From Pseudomonadota bacterium (GTDB lineage Bacteria > Desulfobacterota > Desulfobulbia > Desulfobulbales > Desulfocapsaceae): a DNA stretch of 43,887 bases. The DNA lies in NCBI GenBank assembly GCA_018821785.1, contig JAHJLI010000093.1, forward strand, positions 1 to 43,887, given 5' to 3'. Positions 7,937-16,829 of the stretch are shown here, one piece after another. The notes under the pieces were generated by a model. It was not told where the DNA came from, searched no databases, and saw only the letters and a list, made by a program, of their open reading frames with translations. Within the stretch, counting starts at the first letter, position 1; every line of letters begins with the position of its first letter. Both the position numbers and the translations under genes were made by a program.

Positions 7937-8095
7937 ATGTCAATTGGATCAATTTTACTCATTATTCTCGTGTTGGCACTTCTAGGGGTGATTCCCGTAT
8001 GGCCGCATAGCAGATCCTGGGGCTATGGACCGAGTGGCGGAACCGGGCTCATATTGATTGTCCTCGTGCTCTTGGTTGTATTTGGCAGGATCTAG
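7937..8095 (+). CDS. DUF3309-family small membrane protein
   Basis: 52 residues starting at ATG 7937 after a strong ribosome site (AAGGAGG). MSIGSILLIILVLALLGV, then IPVWPHSRSWGYGPSGG, then a second hydrophobic stretch ending FGRI. The two membrane segments joined by a PVWPHSRxWGYGPSGG loop are the DUF3309 pattern. Function of the family is unknown; it often sits beside stress-related genes. The stop codon is one base before the AI-2E start, so the two are probably translated together. A degenerate relative begins the protein at 25914. Confidence 0.85.
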   Translation: MSIGSILLIILVLALLGVIPVWPHSRSWGYGPSGGTGLILIVLVLLVVFGRI

Positions 8096-8096
8096 T

Positions 8097-9314
8097 ATGT
8101 CGAACAATCCCGAGCCAAGGATGAAGAAGCGCTCGATTTCTTGCTATGTGATACTGGGTGCCGGGTTATTTGCTTTCATCCAGACATTCTCACTGCTCTC
8201 TCCCATTCTGCTGTCTTTTGTGCTCGTGCTGTTGATTGCCCTCGCCATCAATCCACTCATTTCCCGGATGCGGGCTTTAACAGGCGGGAGGAAAATATCG
8301 ACGGGTCTGGTCGCACTGGCAATGGTCGCGGCCATTGCTTTGGTCGGCTGGGCACTCTTTGGCCCGATGAAGGACTCAGTGTTAAATATCTCTGAAGCGT
8401 TGCCGGGGTACTGGGAACGTCTGCAGAAGCCACTTATTAAAATGGAGCGGCAGGCGGTTATCTTTGAGCAAAAACTCCAGACTGAGGTAAGCACTGAAAT
8501 TGCCAAAGATGCTTCGGAGGAGAATAAGATTGCAAAAGGGTCTCGAGTAGTCCAATCAACTCCCGTTAAAAGGGCTGAAGACGCAAAATCGCTTCGCTCC
8601 AGTTTGAGTGAGATGATTCAGGGGGTGCTTGGTAGTTTTACCGCTGTGGCCTTCAACGGCGCACAAATACTTGTCGTTTTTGTGACGGTATTTTTTGGTG
8701 TGCTCTATATGCTTATGAATCCCCGCCCGATTATTGGGGCAATGTTCGCCCTTTTACCTGAACAACGCCACAATCAGACCCTGGTCATCATGCAGCGCAT
8801 CGGCAGATTTATTCCTATCTGGGCGGGGGCAACCCTGCTCGGAATGGTGACGATCGGGGTGCTAGTATTCCTCCTTATGTGGCCGATCTTCGGTTTCATG
8901 GATGCACTGGTTTTAGGGCTGACGGCGGCTGTTTTGGAAGTGATTCCATTTTTGGGGCCGATTTTCGCCTCCATACCGGCGATCCTGCTGGCCCTCAGTA
9001 AAGGCGGGATGACGCCGGTGTGGGTCGTGCTCGCCTACATCTCGGTGCAAGCCTTGGAGAGCAACGTGATCCTTCCTTTCATCATGGCCCGGGGCATGAA
9101 ATTGCATCCGTTGGCGGTGATTTTTTCCATGCTCTTGTGCGTCGCCGCTTTTGGGGTGTTAGGTGTGTTGGTGGCGGCTCCTATGGTGGCAATCGTCAGT
9201 ATTGTTCACGATGAATTTTATCGAAAGATCTTTCTTCCCACGGTAACTGACGCAGACCTGGATCGCTTGGCCGGAATGGCTTTGCATGAAAAACAATCTA
9301 TTGAGAAATGCTGA
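8097..9314 (+). CDS. AI-2E family transporter (PerM-like membrane protein)
   Basis: 405 residues starting at ATG 8097, one base after the DUF3309 gene, with AGGA upstream. About eight membrane segments: a paired N-terminal set (residues 15-75), a soluble insertion of about 80 residues rich in charge (about 95-175), then the conserved C-terminal half with ILVVFVTVFFGVLYML, FLLMWPIFGFMDALVLGLTAAVLEVIPFLGPI and the PIFASIPAILLAL region. The family includes TqsA (autoinducer-2 export) and Na+/H+ antiporters; substrate not predictable. Same predicted transcript as the BON gene. Confidence 0.85.
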   Translation: MSNNPEPRMKKRSISCYVILGAGLFAFIQTFSLLSPILLSFVLVLLIALAINPLISRMRALTGGRKISTGLVALAMVAAIALVGWALFGPMKDSVLNISEALPGYWERLQKPLIKMERQAVIFEQKLQTEVSTEIAKDASEENKIAKGSRVVQSTPVKRAEDAKSLRSSLSEMIQGVLGSFTAVAFNGAQILVVFVTVFFGVLYMLMNPRPIIGAMFALLPEQRHNQTLVIMQRIGRFIPIWAGATLLGMVTIGVLVFLLMWPIFGFMDALVLGLTAAVLEVIPFLGPIFASIPAILLALSKGGMTPVWVVLAYISVQALESNVILPFIMARGMKLHPLAVIFSMLLCVAAFGVLGVLVAAPMVAIVSIVHDEFYRKIFLPTVTDADLDRLAGMALHEKQSIEKC

Positions 9315-9592
9315 GCCCGGCATAAAAAGAGCATAACGATCAGCACATACCGCAGCAAAATTTGCTTAACTGAGTCATGCCAACCGGTTGTCTAAGGAAA
9401 AGATTATGTGCCACCACTGGTTGGATATGGCCTTGCCGCAATGCTTCAATCTTCTGTGCAAGAAGGACAGGCAGTTTCCAGCTTTGCCTGCCTTGATTTG
9501 GATCTCGGTAATCAAGAAACCGGGTCCGCTCGAACCATGAAGCACAATGCCTGATTTGGCGACCGGGTTTGCCGGTAGTTAAGGTATGAGCG
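9315..9592. other. Convergent intergenic region, no secure gene
   Basis: Lies between the ends of the AI-2E and receiver-type activator genes. A 44-codon reading at 9406-9540 (plus strand, after AAGGAAAAGATT) has no recognisable features and is not called. A small palindrome (AGCAAAATTTGCT, 9354-9366) is present, but no clear terminator. Confidence 0.4.
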
Positions 9593-11116
9593 TTATGGTT
9601 TTTCGATATTGAGTTTACTCATGCGGGCCCGCAGGGTGCTGCGGTCGAGCCCAAGTATTTCCGAAGCACTGTCTTTACCGCTGACTTTCCAGTTGGTCTG
9701 CTCAAGCACCTGAATGATATACTCTCGTTCAACCGCTTCCATAGTCTTTGAGGCTGTTGCCGATATATGCTTCACCGACTGAGCGAGTCCATCGGCGAGG
9801 CGCAGCTTAGGGCCGGACGAGTTGATTACCGCCCTCTCCAGGACATTTTCCAGTTCCCGGATATTTCCCGGCCAGTTATAGTTTTGCAGGTCAGTCATGA
9901 CCACTTCCGGTATGATTTCAATTGTTTTTCCCAACCGCTTGGCGATCTTTTTAACATAAAAATCAACAAGAAGAGGAATATCCTCGGTACGGTCACGCAG
10001 TGGCGGGATGATAATCGGGAAGATATTCAAACGATACCAAAGGTCCTCACGAAACCTGCCATTACGCACATCCTCTTCCAAATTACGATTGGTAGCGGCA
10101 ATAATTCGTACATCTACCTTGATGGTGTGCGAACTGCCTACCCGTTCGAATTCACCTTCCTGGAGAACTCGCAGCAGCTTTGCCTGGAGTTCGAGCGGTA
10201 ATTCGCCGATTTCATCAAGAAAAAGAGTGGCACCGTCTGCGATCTCAAAGCGGCCGAGGTGTTTTGCCAGAGAACCGGTAAAAGAGCCTTTCTCGTGGCC
10301 AAACAATTCACTTTCTATGAGATTTGCCGGCAGGGTTGCGCAATTGACTTTCACCAGGGCCCGATTTTTTCGCAGACTCAAGCCGTGAATAGCACGGGCG
10401 ACCAGCTCCTTGCCGGTTCCCGTCCCCCCATGAATCAGGACGGTGGTATTGCTGTTGGCAATTTGGCCTACTTTGTGGAGCACGTGTTTCAGCGCATCAC
10501 TTTGACCGATAATATTCTCATGGTTATTCTCCAGTTTGATCTCTTCCTGCAGATATGCCCTTTCCCCCTCCAGTTGTTCTTTGAGCCGGAGTATTTCGGC
10601 AAGTGCGGCTTCAGCTCTGTGTTTTCCTTTTTCCGCCTCTTCTTTGGCGAGGACAAGTTCGGCCGTGCGCTTACTCACCTCAAGTTCCAAGAAGGTATTG
10701 TGGTGGCGCAGGGAGTCGGCCATGACCTTCAGTGCCAGATTATTCCTCACCCGAGCCATGACCAGGGGCGGACTGATTGGCTTGGTGATGTAGTCGACCG
10801 CTCCGAGTTCCAACCCTTTCTTCTCGTCTTCTATTTCCGATTTGGCGGTGAGAAAGATGACCGGGATATCCCTTGTTTCTGGATCGTCCTTCAGTTGCCT
10901 GCACACCTCAAAGCCGTTCAGGCCGGGCATCATGATGTCCAGTAGGATCAGGTTGGGTGGCGTTTCTGAGGCGGCGATCTTGAGAGCCTTCTCACCATTG
11001 TTGGCTATTTTTACCTTGTAGTCGTCCTTGAGAAGACCGCTCATCAAGGCGAGATTTTCCGGTGTGTCGTCGACCACCAGTATCGTGGCTCTTTCGCTGC
11101 AATCGAGTTGGTTCAT
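9593..11116 (-). CDS. Sigma-54-dependent response regulator (receiver-AAA+-Fis)
   Basis: 507 residues. Receiver domain 10-125 with the acidic pair D16/D17, phosphoacceptor D60 (LILLDIMMPG) and K112 region (ITKP). A coiled coil spans 135-195. AAA+ 200-430: Walker A GGTGTGKE (the usual glutamate is G), contact loop GSFTGS (277-282), Walker B LFLDE (298-302), FREDLWYRL (355-363). Fis-type helix-turn-helix 465-507, ending LDRSTLRARMSKLNIEKP, nearly identical to the activator at 5103-6623. The hybrid kinase gene lies immediately upstream (91 bp), a likely but unproven phosphodonor. The upstream gap carries copy 2 of the hairpin/dyad element. Confidence 0.9.
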   Translation of the reverse strand: MNQLDCSERATILVVDDTPENLALMSGLLKDDYKVKIANNGEKALKIAASETPPNLILLDIMMPGLNGFEVCRQLKDDPETRDIPVIFLTAKSEIEDEKKGLELGAVDYITKPISPPLVMARVRNNLALKVMADSLRHHNTFLELEVSKRTAELVLAKEEAEKGKHRAEAALAEILRLKEQLEGERAYLQEEIKLENNHENIIGQSDALKHVLHKVGQIANSNTTVLIHGGTGTGKELVARAIHGLSLRKNRALVKVNCATLPANLIESELFGHEKGSFTGSLAKHLGRFEIADGATLFLDEIGELPLELQAKLLRVLQEGEFERVGSSHTIKVDVRIIAATNRNLEEDVRNGRFREDLWYRLNIFPIIIPPLRDRTEDIPLLVDFYVKKIAKRLGKTIEIIPEVVMTDLQNYNWPGNIRELENVLERAVINSSGPKLRLADGLAQSVKHISATASKTMEAVEREYIIQVLEQTNWKVSGKDSASEILGLDRSTLRARMSKLNIEKP

Positions 11117-11127
11117 GTTTTTCCTCT

Positions 11128-11209
11128 TAGTCCCGTAGAAAAATTATTTGCATGCTTTTTGTAAAGAATTTTTCGTGAAGGGACATAAAGAATCCCGTTC
11201 ATCGGGATT
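11128..11209. repeat. Hairpin plus ATCCCG-N5-CGGG dyad element, copy 2
   Basis: Plus strand: GTCCCGTAG and an A-run pair with a T-run and CGTGAAGGGAC around a loop beginning ATTTGCA. The dyad AATCCCG, five bases, CGGGATT follows at 11191-11209, touching the stop codon of the hybrid kinase gene. It may terminate the kinase transcript or form the leader/promoter of the activator gene. The stem end GTCCC/GGGAC replaces GTCAC/GTGGC of copy 1 and keeps pairing. Confidence 0.45.
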
Positions 11210-14200
11210 AGGGTAATGTTTCGCTGGCGGCCTTGAGCGCTGCCAGCGAAACATCGAAGTCGAATCTTTGCATGCTTTCTTCAATTCTCTGATAATGCTT
11301 AGGAAAGGCAGCTTTCAGGAGACCTGCATGGGCGTCCAGTACATCAATTGCCTCTGCGTCATTATCGGCCAGCAGCGCCGTAAGCTTGGAACAGACAGCC
11401 CGTAGTTGTTCAGGGAGGATCGTGTTGTCCGTCGTATTTTTCTTTGGTAATTGCTGTTCCAGTTGTCCGAGCATATATGTAAGCGGTATTCGTAACTCGT
11501 CTAATCGAGTATCAATCTCCTGGCGAGGGCTGCCGTCCTTAATCGCTGACTCAAGCCTTTCCGCCAATCCCTGCAGCACGGTGGCGCCGATGGTGCCGGC
11601 AACACCTTTAAGGGTGTGAGCGAGACGGCCTGCCTTGTCGGGGAGATTGCCCTCGAGCGCCATATGAATTTTCACCGCCATATCCTTTTGCCCAGCAACA
11701 AACTTACGGAGTATCGAAAGATAAAGCCGTTTTTTTCCGAGCATACGACTAAGACCGATGACTGTGTCAAGACCCTCAATGCTTGAGGGCAGAATGACAT
11801 CAGCCACCTTATGCGGCTGTGCCTCTTTAACTGCTGCCGTCGCGTGGTGCGGTTGAATCCATTTCAGCAGCGCCTGCCACAATTTTTCAGGTTCTATTGG
11901 TTTGGCCACATGATCGTTCATGCCCGAAGCGAGACACAGGTCACGATCATTTTTGGTTACATTGGCGGTCATCGCCACCACAGGAAGATTCTTGAAACGC
12001 GGGTCCCGGCGAATTTCCTGGACTGCCGTCTGGCCATCCATGACCGGCATCTGCATATCCATTAGGACGATGTCGTAATCGGAGGTTCGGATTTTTTCCA
12101 GGGCAATCTGGCCGTTTAATGCCAGATCGACAATGAAGCCGGCATCGCAGAGCAGTTCGGTTGCCACTTCCTGATTGAGATCGTTGTCTTCCACCAGGAG
12201 GATACGCGACCCCCTGATGGTGGCAAGGAGTTCATAGGTGTCGGTCGATGCATCGCAAGCGGCGGGTAAACCATCGATATCACTTCCGAGAATACGGGCG
12301 ACGCTATCGAACAGCACTGAGGAATTAACCGGTTTGATCAGCACATTTTCGACACCTGCTTCCTCAGCGGCAAGTATAACTTCTTCACGACCGTAAGCGG
12401 TTACCATTATTAAGTGCGGCATGCGTCCGAGCGGCAGTCTCCTGAGCTGTTTGGCAGTCTCGTTGCCATTCATGCCCGGCATCTGCCAATCGAGGAAGAC
12501 GACCTCGTAAGGTTTTTCTTGCCTCTCGGCACGATCCACGGCACAAATAGCCTCCTTCCCCGATTCGGCATGGTCGACAGAGAAGCTCATGCTGTGGAGC
12601 ATCTCGCCCAGCACCTGACCGGCGCTTGCGTTGTCGTCTACAACCAGTACGCGCTTACCTTTTATATCGGCAGGAAAGGTCAACTTGCGCTGTTCTCCCA
12701 TGCCTTTGCCAAGACGAGCCGTGAACCAGAAGGTGCTTCCCTTGCCGGGTTCACTCTCAACGCCGACGTCGCCGCCCATAAGCTCAGCGAGTTTCTTGGA
12801 AATAGCCAGGCCGAGGCCGGTGCCGCCAAATTCACGGGTGGTCGAGGTGTCGGCCTGGGAAAATCTTTGGAATAATTTCCCTATCTGCTCTTTTGTGAGA
12901 CCGCTTCCCGTATCACGTACAGCGCAGTAGATCAATACGTCTTCGTCTGTCTGCTCCCTCAGGCGAATGACGATTTCAATCTCGCCATGTTCGGTGAAGG
13001 TGATGGCATTGTGAGTGTAGTTGATAAGAATCTGGCCAAGTCGCAAGGAATCTCCGATCAGTGTTACCGGCACATTCTTGTCGACATCAAAAATCAATTC
13101 CAACCCTTTGGCGGAGGCCTTTTCGGCAATGAGATTGGCGACATTGTCGAGAACCTTCTCCAGTTCAAACTCGGTGTGTTTAATCGTCAGTTGGTCTTCC
13201 TCAATCTTTGAAAAATCGAGAATGTCATTGATTATGGCGAGCAAATGTCGGCTGGAAACCTTGATTTTCTTTATGTAGTCACGCTGTTGAGGCGTCAGTT
13301 CGGTCTTCAGTGCCAGGTACGACATGCCGACGATGGCATTCATCGGCGTACGGATTTCATGGCTCATATTTGAGAGAAAATCTGATTTTGCAACGTTGGC
13401 ATTTTCTGCTGCGGCCTTGGCCTTTTCGAGCTCGGTGGTCTTTTCCGCGAGAACCTGATCCATAATTTTCTGCTCTGTGACATCACGGGCAGAGGTAAAT
13501 ACGCCTTGCAGAATTCTGTCCCGATCATAGAAGGTGGTGGCATTAAAGGACACCACAGTTTCCTTGCCGTCCCTGGTGCGCACGGTGAGTTCATAGTTGG
13601 TGACCTTGGTTTCGCTCAGCACCAGTTTGATGCCGGCCTCGGCCCGCTCCGGATCAGTGAAATATTTTTTAAAAGGCGCGCCGATCAGTTCGTCGCGCGT
13701 ACAATCGGTCAAGGCCTCCGTCTGTTTGTTGACATCGGTGATGATTCCAAGCGGATCGGTGGTCATCAGCGCATCGATGTTCGATTCGAACAGGGAACGG
13801 GTGTAGAATTGATGGTCGCGCAAGCGCTGACTGAGTTTCTGCTGCTCGGCCTCGATCTCTTTGCGTGCCGTATTATCGGTGCCGATCAACAGGTAGCCGA
13901 TAATGGCGTTGGCCTCGTCGCGCAAAGCCGTGACCGAGACTACTGCCGGGAAACGACTGCCATCCTTGCGGATATAGGTTAAATCGTAGATGTCTTCGAT
14001 ACCGCGTGAGGCCTTGAAGACCAGGGCCTCAAAGCCGGCATTAATCGGGGTCCCCAGTTCGAGGCTCAGCGCTTGGGCACGGACGATCATTTCTTGCGGA
14101 TCGGAGATATCGGCCGGCGTGGTGGTGTTCAGCACTTCGGCGGCGCTGTAGCCAAGCATGTGTTCTGCGCCAACATTGAAGATCTGGATGACTCCGTTGG

Positions 14201-15695
14201 CATCGGTTGCAATGCTCGAAAAATTGGCGCTGTTAAAAATGGCGTTTTGCAGAGCTTCTGCCTTGAGCAGCTCCTCTTCAGCCTTCTTGCGTGCGGTAAT
14301 ATCACGCAATATGCCGGTAAAGTAGCGCTGGCCACCCAACCACATTTCACTTACGGCTATTTCCAAAGGAAAAAAACTGCCGTCTTTGCGCCGCCCGGCG
14401 ACTTCGCGGCCAAGGCCTACAGCGCGCGCTTCATCACTTGCAGCGTAATACTCAAGAGACCCATTGCGCTGGTCCCGATCAAGCTCGGGTATCAGTGTGC
14501 TAAAGCTTTCTCCTTTTAGTTCTGCACCGGTATAGCCGAACATCTGCTCAACAGCCGGGTTAACGGTTTGCACGATGCCGCCGTGGGCATGGAGAGTGAT
14601 AACACCATCGGCCACGGTATTGAGAATGGTCTGAATCAGCGCAGTACTGTCGCGTAAGGCCTGCTGCGCTGCATATTCGCCGGTGACGTCGCGGAACACC
14701 AGTACGGCACCGATGACCTGATCATCGCGGTCGCGAATCGGTGCACAGCTGTCGGCGATATCACACTCGCTGCCGTCTTGGGCAATGAGTACGGTGTGAT
14801 TGGCCAGGCCTTGTATCGTGCCCTGCGTCAGAGTTTCCATCACTGGGATAATAGCCGGTTGGCGGGTTTCTTTGCTGATGATGTGGAAAATATCATCCAC
14901 CGGGCGACCAGTGGCCTGCTCCAGGGTCCAACCGGTGAGTTTTTCGGCAAGAGGATTAAGGAGCGTCACCCGTGCTTTTGCATCGGTGGCAATGACTGCA
15001 TCGCCGATGGAGTTAAGCGTCACCGCGAGCTTTTCCTCGCTCTCCCGCAAGGTGACGTTGGCCTCCTGCAGTTGTTTGTTTGTCTCCTCCTGGATTTCGA
15101 TCAAATGTTGGCGCTCAGCTTCGATCCGCGTGCGTGCCGTATTGTCAGTGCCGATCAGCAGATAGCCAATAATACTGTCCTGGGCATCGCGGAGGGCGGT
15201 AACCGACACCACCGCCGGAAAGCGGCTACCATCCTTTCTGATATACGTCAGCTCGTAGATGTCCTCGATGGTGCGTGAGGCCTTAAAGACCAAGGCTTCA
15301 AAACCCGGGGTGATCGTCGTTTTAAATTCGACGCTCAGTGCTTCGGCGCGGGCGATTACCTCTTCTGGATCGGAGATGTCGGCCGGAGTGATTTTATTCA
15401 GTACTTCGGCAGCCAAATACCCCAGCATACGTTCTGCGCCGACGTTGAAGATCTGGATGACGCCCTTGGCGTCTGTTGCGATACTTGAGAAGTTGGCGCT
15501 GTTGAAAATCGCACTCTGCAGAGCTCCCGCCTTGAGCAGCACCTCTTCAGAATTTGTAGGTGCGTCGATGGTCGGATTCTTACTCTTCATAGGGAACGCC
15601 TGCACTGTAATGGAATTGGATAATATATTATATACCTGAGCTTCGTCACTGGGCCCGGTATCGGATGCGGCCGGGCTCAGTGATTTTTTCTCCAT
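11208..15695 (-). CDS. Hybrid sensor histidine kinase: five PAS, HisKA, HATPase, two receivers, Hpt
   Basis: 1,495 residues, no membrane segments seen, so cytoplasmic. PAS domains at about 58-190, 220-340, 350-470, 481-612 and 630-742. HisKA with H779 (SHEIRTP), N-box around 896 (NYTHNAITFT), G-boxes DTGSGL and GGTGLGLA. Receiver 1 has D1069 (FLDWQMPG), receiver 2 has D1213 (LMDMQMPVMDG). The Hpt domain has H1360 (AHTLKGVAGTIG). The first and fourth PAS domains are close copies. The start at 15695 overlaps the alarmone synthetase gene by 19 bases. The layout supports a His-Asp-His relay that could pass phosphate to the receiver of the next gene. Confidence 0.92.
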   Translation of the reverse strand: MEKKSLSPAASDTGPSDEAQVYNILSNSITVQAFPMKSKNPTIDAPTNSEEVLLKAGALQSAIFNSANFSSIATDAKGVIQIFNVGAERMLGYLAAEVLNKITPADISDPEEVIARAEALSVEFKTTITPGFEALVFKASRTIEDIYELTYIRKDGSRFPAVVSVTALRDAQDSIIGYLLIGTDNTARTRIEAERQHLIEIQEETNKQLQEANVTLRESEEKLAVTLNSIGDAVIATDAKARVTLLNPLAEKLTGWTLEQATGRPVDDIFHIISKETRQPAIIPVMETLTQGTIQGLANHTVLIAQDGSECDIADSCAPIRDRDDQVIGAVLVFRDVTGEYAAQQALRDSTALIQTILNTVADGVITLHAHGGIVQTVNPAVEQMFGYTGAELKGESFSTLIPELDRDQRNGSLEYYAASDEARAVGLGREVAGRRKDGSFFPLEIAVSEMWLGGQRYFTGILRDITARKKAEEELLKAEALQNAIFNSANFSSIATDANGVIQIFNVGAEHMLGYSAAEVLNTTTPADISDPQEMIVRAQALSLELGTPINAGFEALVFKASRGIEDIYDLTYIRKDGSRFPAVVSVTALRDEANAIIGYLLIGTDNTARKEIEAEQQKLSQRLRDHQFYTRSLFESNIDALMTTDPLGIITDVNKQTEALTDCTRDELIGAPFKKYFTDPERAEAGIKLVLSETKVTNYELTVRTRDGKETVVSFNATTFYDRDRILQGVFTSARDVTEQKIMDQVLAEKTTELEKAKAAAENANVAKSDFLSNMSHEIRTPMNAIVGMSYLALKTELTPQQRDYIKKIKVSSRHLLAIINDILDFSKIEEDQLTIKHTEFELEKVLDNVANLIAEKASAKGLELIFDVDKNVPVTLIGDSLRLGQILINYTHNAITFTEHGEIEIVIRLREQTDEDVLIYCAVRDTGSGLTKEQIGKLFQRFSQADTSTTREFGGTGLGLAISKKLAELMGGDVGVESEPGKGSTFWFTARLGKGMGEQRKLTFPADIKGKRVLVVDDNASAGQVLGEMLHSMSFSVDHAESGKEAICAVDRAERQEKPYEVVFLDWQMPGMNGNETAKQLRRLPLGRMPHLIMVTAYGREEVILAAEEAGVENVLIKPVNSSVLFDSVARILGSDIDGLPAACDASTDTYELLATIRGSRILLVEDNDLNQEVATELLCDAGFIVDLALNGQIALEKIRTSDYDIVLMDMQMPVMDGQTAVQEIRRDPRFKNLPVVAMTANVTKNDRDLCLASGMNDHVAKPIEPEKLWQALLKWIQPHHATAAVKEAQPHKVADVILPSSIEGLDTVIGLSRMLGKKRLYLSILRKFVAGQKDMAVKIHMALEGNLPDKAGRLAHTLKGVAGTIGATVLQGLAERLESAIKDGSPRQEIDTRLDELRIPLTYMLGQLEQQLPKKNTTDNTILPEQLRAVCSKLTALLADNDAEAIDVLDAHAGLLKAAFPKHYQRIEESMQRFDFDVSLAALKAASETLP

Positions 15696-16807
15696 CGCAA
15701 AACAAATCGCAAGCCTTCCTGTGCGACTCTTTTTCCTTCCTGTTGGTAGGAAATGGCAAAATTTAAAGCATTTATAGCGTCAATGTTGTGCTCTTTATCG
15801 TTTTCAAAAGGCGAAGTGCTCATTATTTCCTGAAAAATGGCTTTGAATTCCAGCAACCTGTTTTTCTTAAATAATTGCTGTAGCGTCATGGATTCTGTTT
15901 TTTCTGTATTCAATTCTCCTAGACGTTTGCCGAAATAAATGAGTGTCCGACGGGTAACCTTCACCCCAAAAATCTCTTCAAGATGCACCTCAATCGCCGA
16001 CGTTGAACGTCCTGGGGTATCATCTAATTCCACCGCGGTAGGAAGGACCTTAGCATTTAGGGAAATTGCTGCCTTTCCTTTGACCTTAGGACTTTTTATG
16101 GAAATATCGGCCTCTGCCGAGCGGCACAGGTACTCCGCCTGATGTGCGGCAACCTGGAGGTAGGCACTTAAATTATAAAAACCGGCGTGTATATGTTCCG
16201 GCAGTTTTATGCCACTACGACTGCGTACGTATCTATATTTGTGGTCAATTTCGCTCCATGCCTCTTCAAGAATAGTCCGTAACTGCAGCTCGACCTGAAG
16301 TTTTTTTAACTCTGGAGGTGCATCGCAATTTTCAGCTAATTGTATCTGGTAATGTGTAGAAGAGTATCCGGTATATTGATGATCCGTGCCGTCTTCAATT
16401 GACTGGCCAGGGGCAAGCGGCAGAATGAAGGATTTTTTCTGATCGGGTCCTTGGATAAAATGAATGATATTTTCTTCGCATAAAAGTTTCAGATAGGTTT
16501 CAATTTTGCCAATGTCAGAAAGGCGCAGACAAATTATTCGTACTCCCAGGAGGTCACCGATGAACTCCTGATAATTCTTTTTGGTAATGGGCGGCAATCC
16601 TTTGTCAAACCGGGCGATGTTCAGTTTAGAGATTTTCTCAATAAGGCGCAGTTCATCTTTCAGGCGATAAATGATGGTATGGAGGCTTTCATTTGGCGTG
16701 GAGGGATCGTCCTGAATCAGAGCGACAATATATTCTGCAAGTCGTTTATATTTTACTTTTTCCTGCAAAAAGGCAATGAGGATAGCTTCCTTTTGACGTT
16801 TCTTCAT
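15677..16807 (-). CDS. RelA/SpoT-type (p)ppGpp synthetase domain protein
   Basis: 376 residues from ATG 16807, chosen because GGAG lies eight bases upstream (the frame is open into the upstream gene). The synthetase fold spans about 45-200: RLKDELRLIEKI, DLLGVRIICLRL (85-96), YTGYSSTHYQIQL (145-157), VELQLRTILEEAWSEIDHKYRY (172-193). These match the nucleotide- and Mg-binding motifs of alarmone synthetases. No HD hydrolase, TGS or ACT domain, so it resembles a small alarmone synthetase extended by about 170 residues of unknown helical sequence. It sits between a CheB-CheR fusion and a hybrid kinase, overlapping the latter, which suggests signal-controlled alarmone production. Confidence 0.85.
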   Translation of the reverse strand: MKKRQKEAILIAFLQEKVKYKRLAEYIVALIQDDPSTPNESLHTIIYRLKDELRLIEKISKLNIARFDKGLPPITKKNYQEFIGDLLGVRIICLRLSDIGKIETYLKLLCEENIIHFIQGPDQKKSFILPLAPGQSIEDGTDHQYTGYSSTHYQIQLAENCDAPPELKKLQVELQLRTILEEAWSEIDHKYRYVRSRSGIKLPEHIHAGFYNLSAYLQVAAHQAEYLCRSAEADISIKSPKVKGKAAISLNAKVLPTAVELDDTPGRSTSAIEVHLEEIFGVKVTRRTLIYFGKRLGELNTEKTESMTLQQLFKKNRLLEFKAIFQEIMSTSPFENDKEHNIDAINALNFAISYQQEGKRVAQEGLRFVLRWRKNH

Positions 16808-16829
16808 ATGCCCATCTCCTGAAGACATC

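Noticed and set aside
9406..9540. 44-codon reading after AAGGAAAAGATT
   Set aside because: No motif, no promoter and no relation to neighbours; kept only as a note on the intergenic region.
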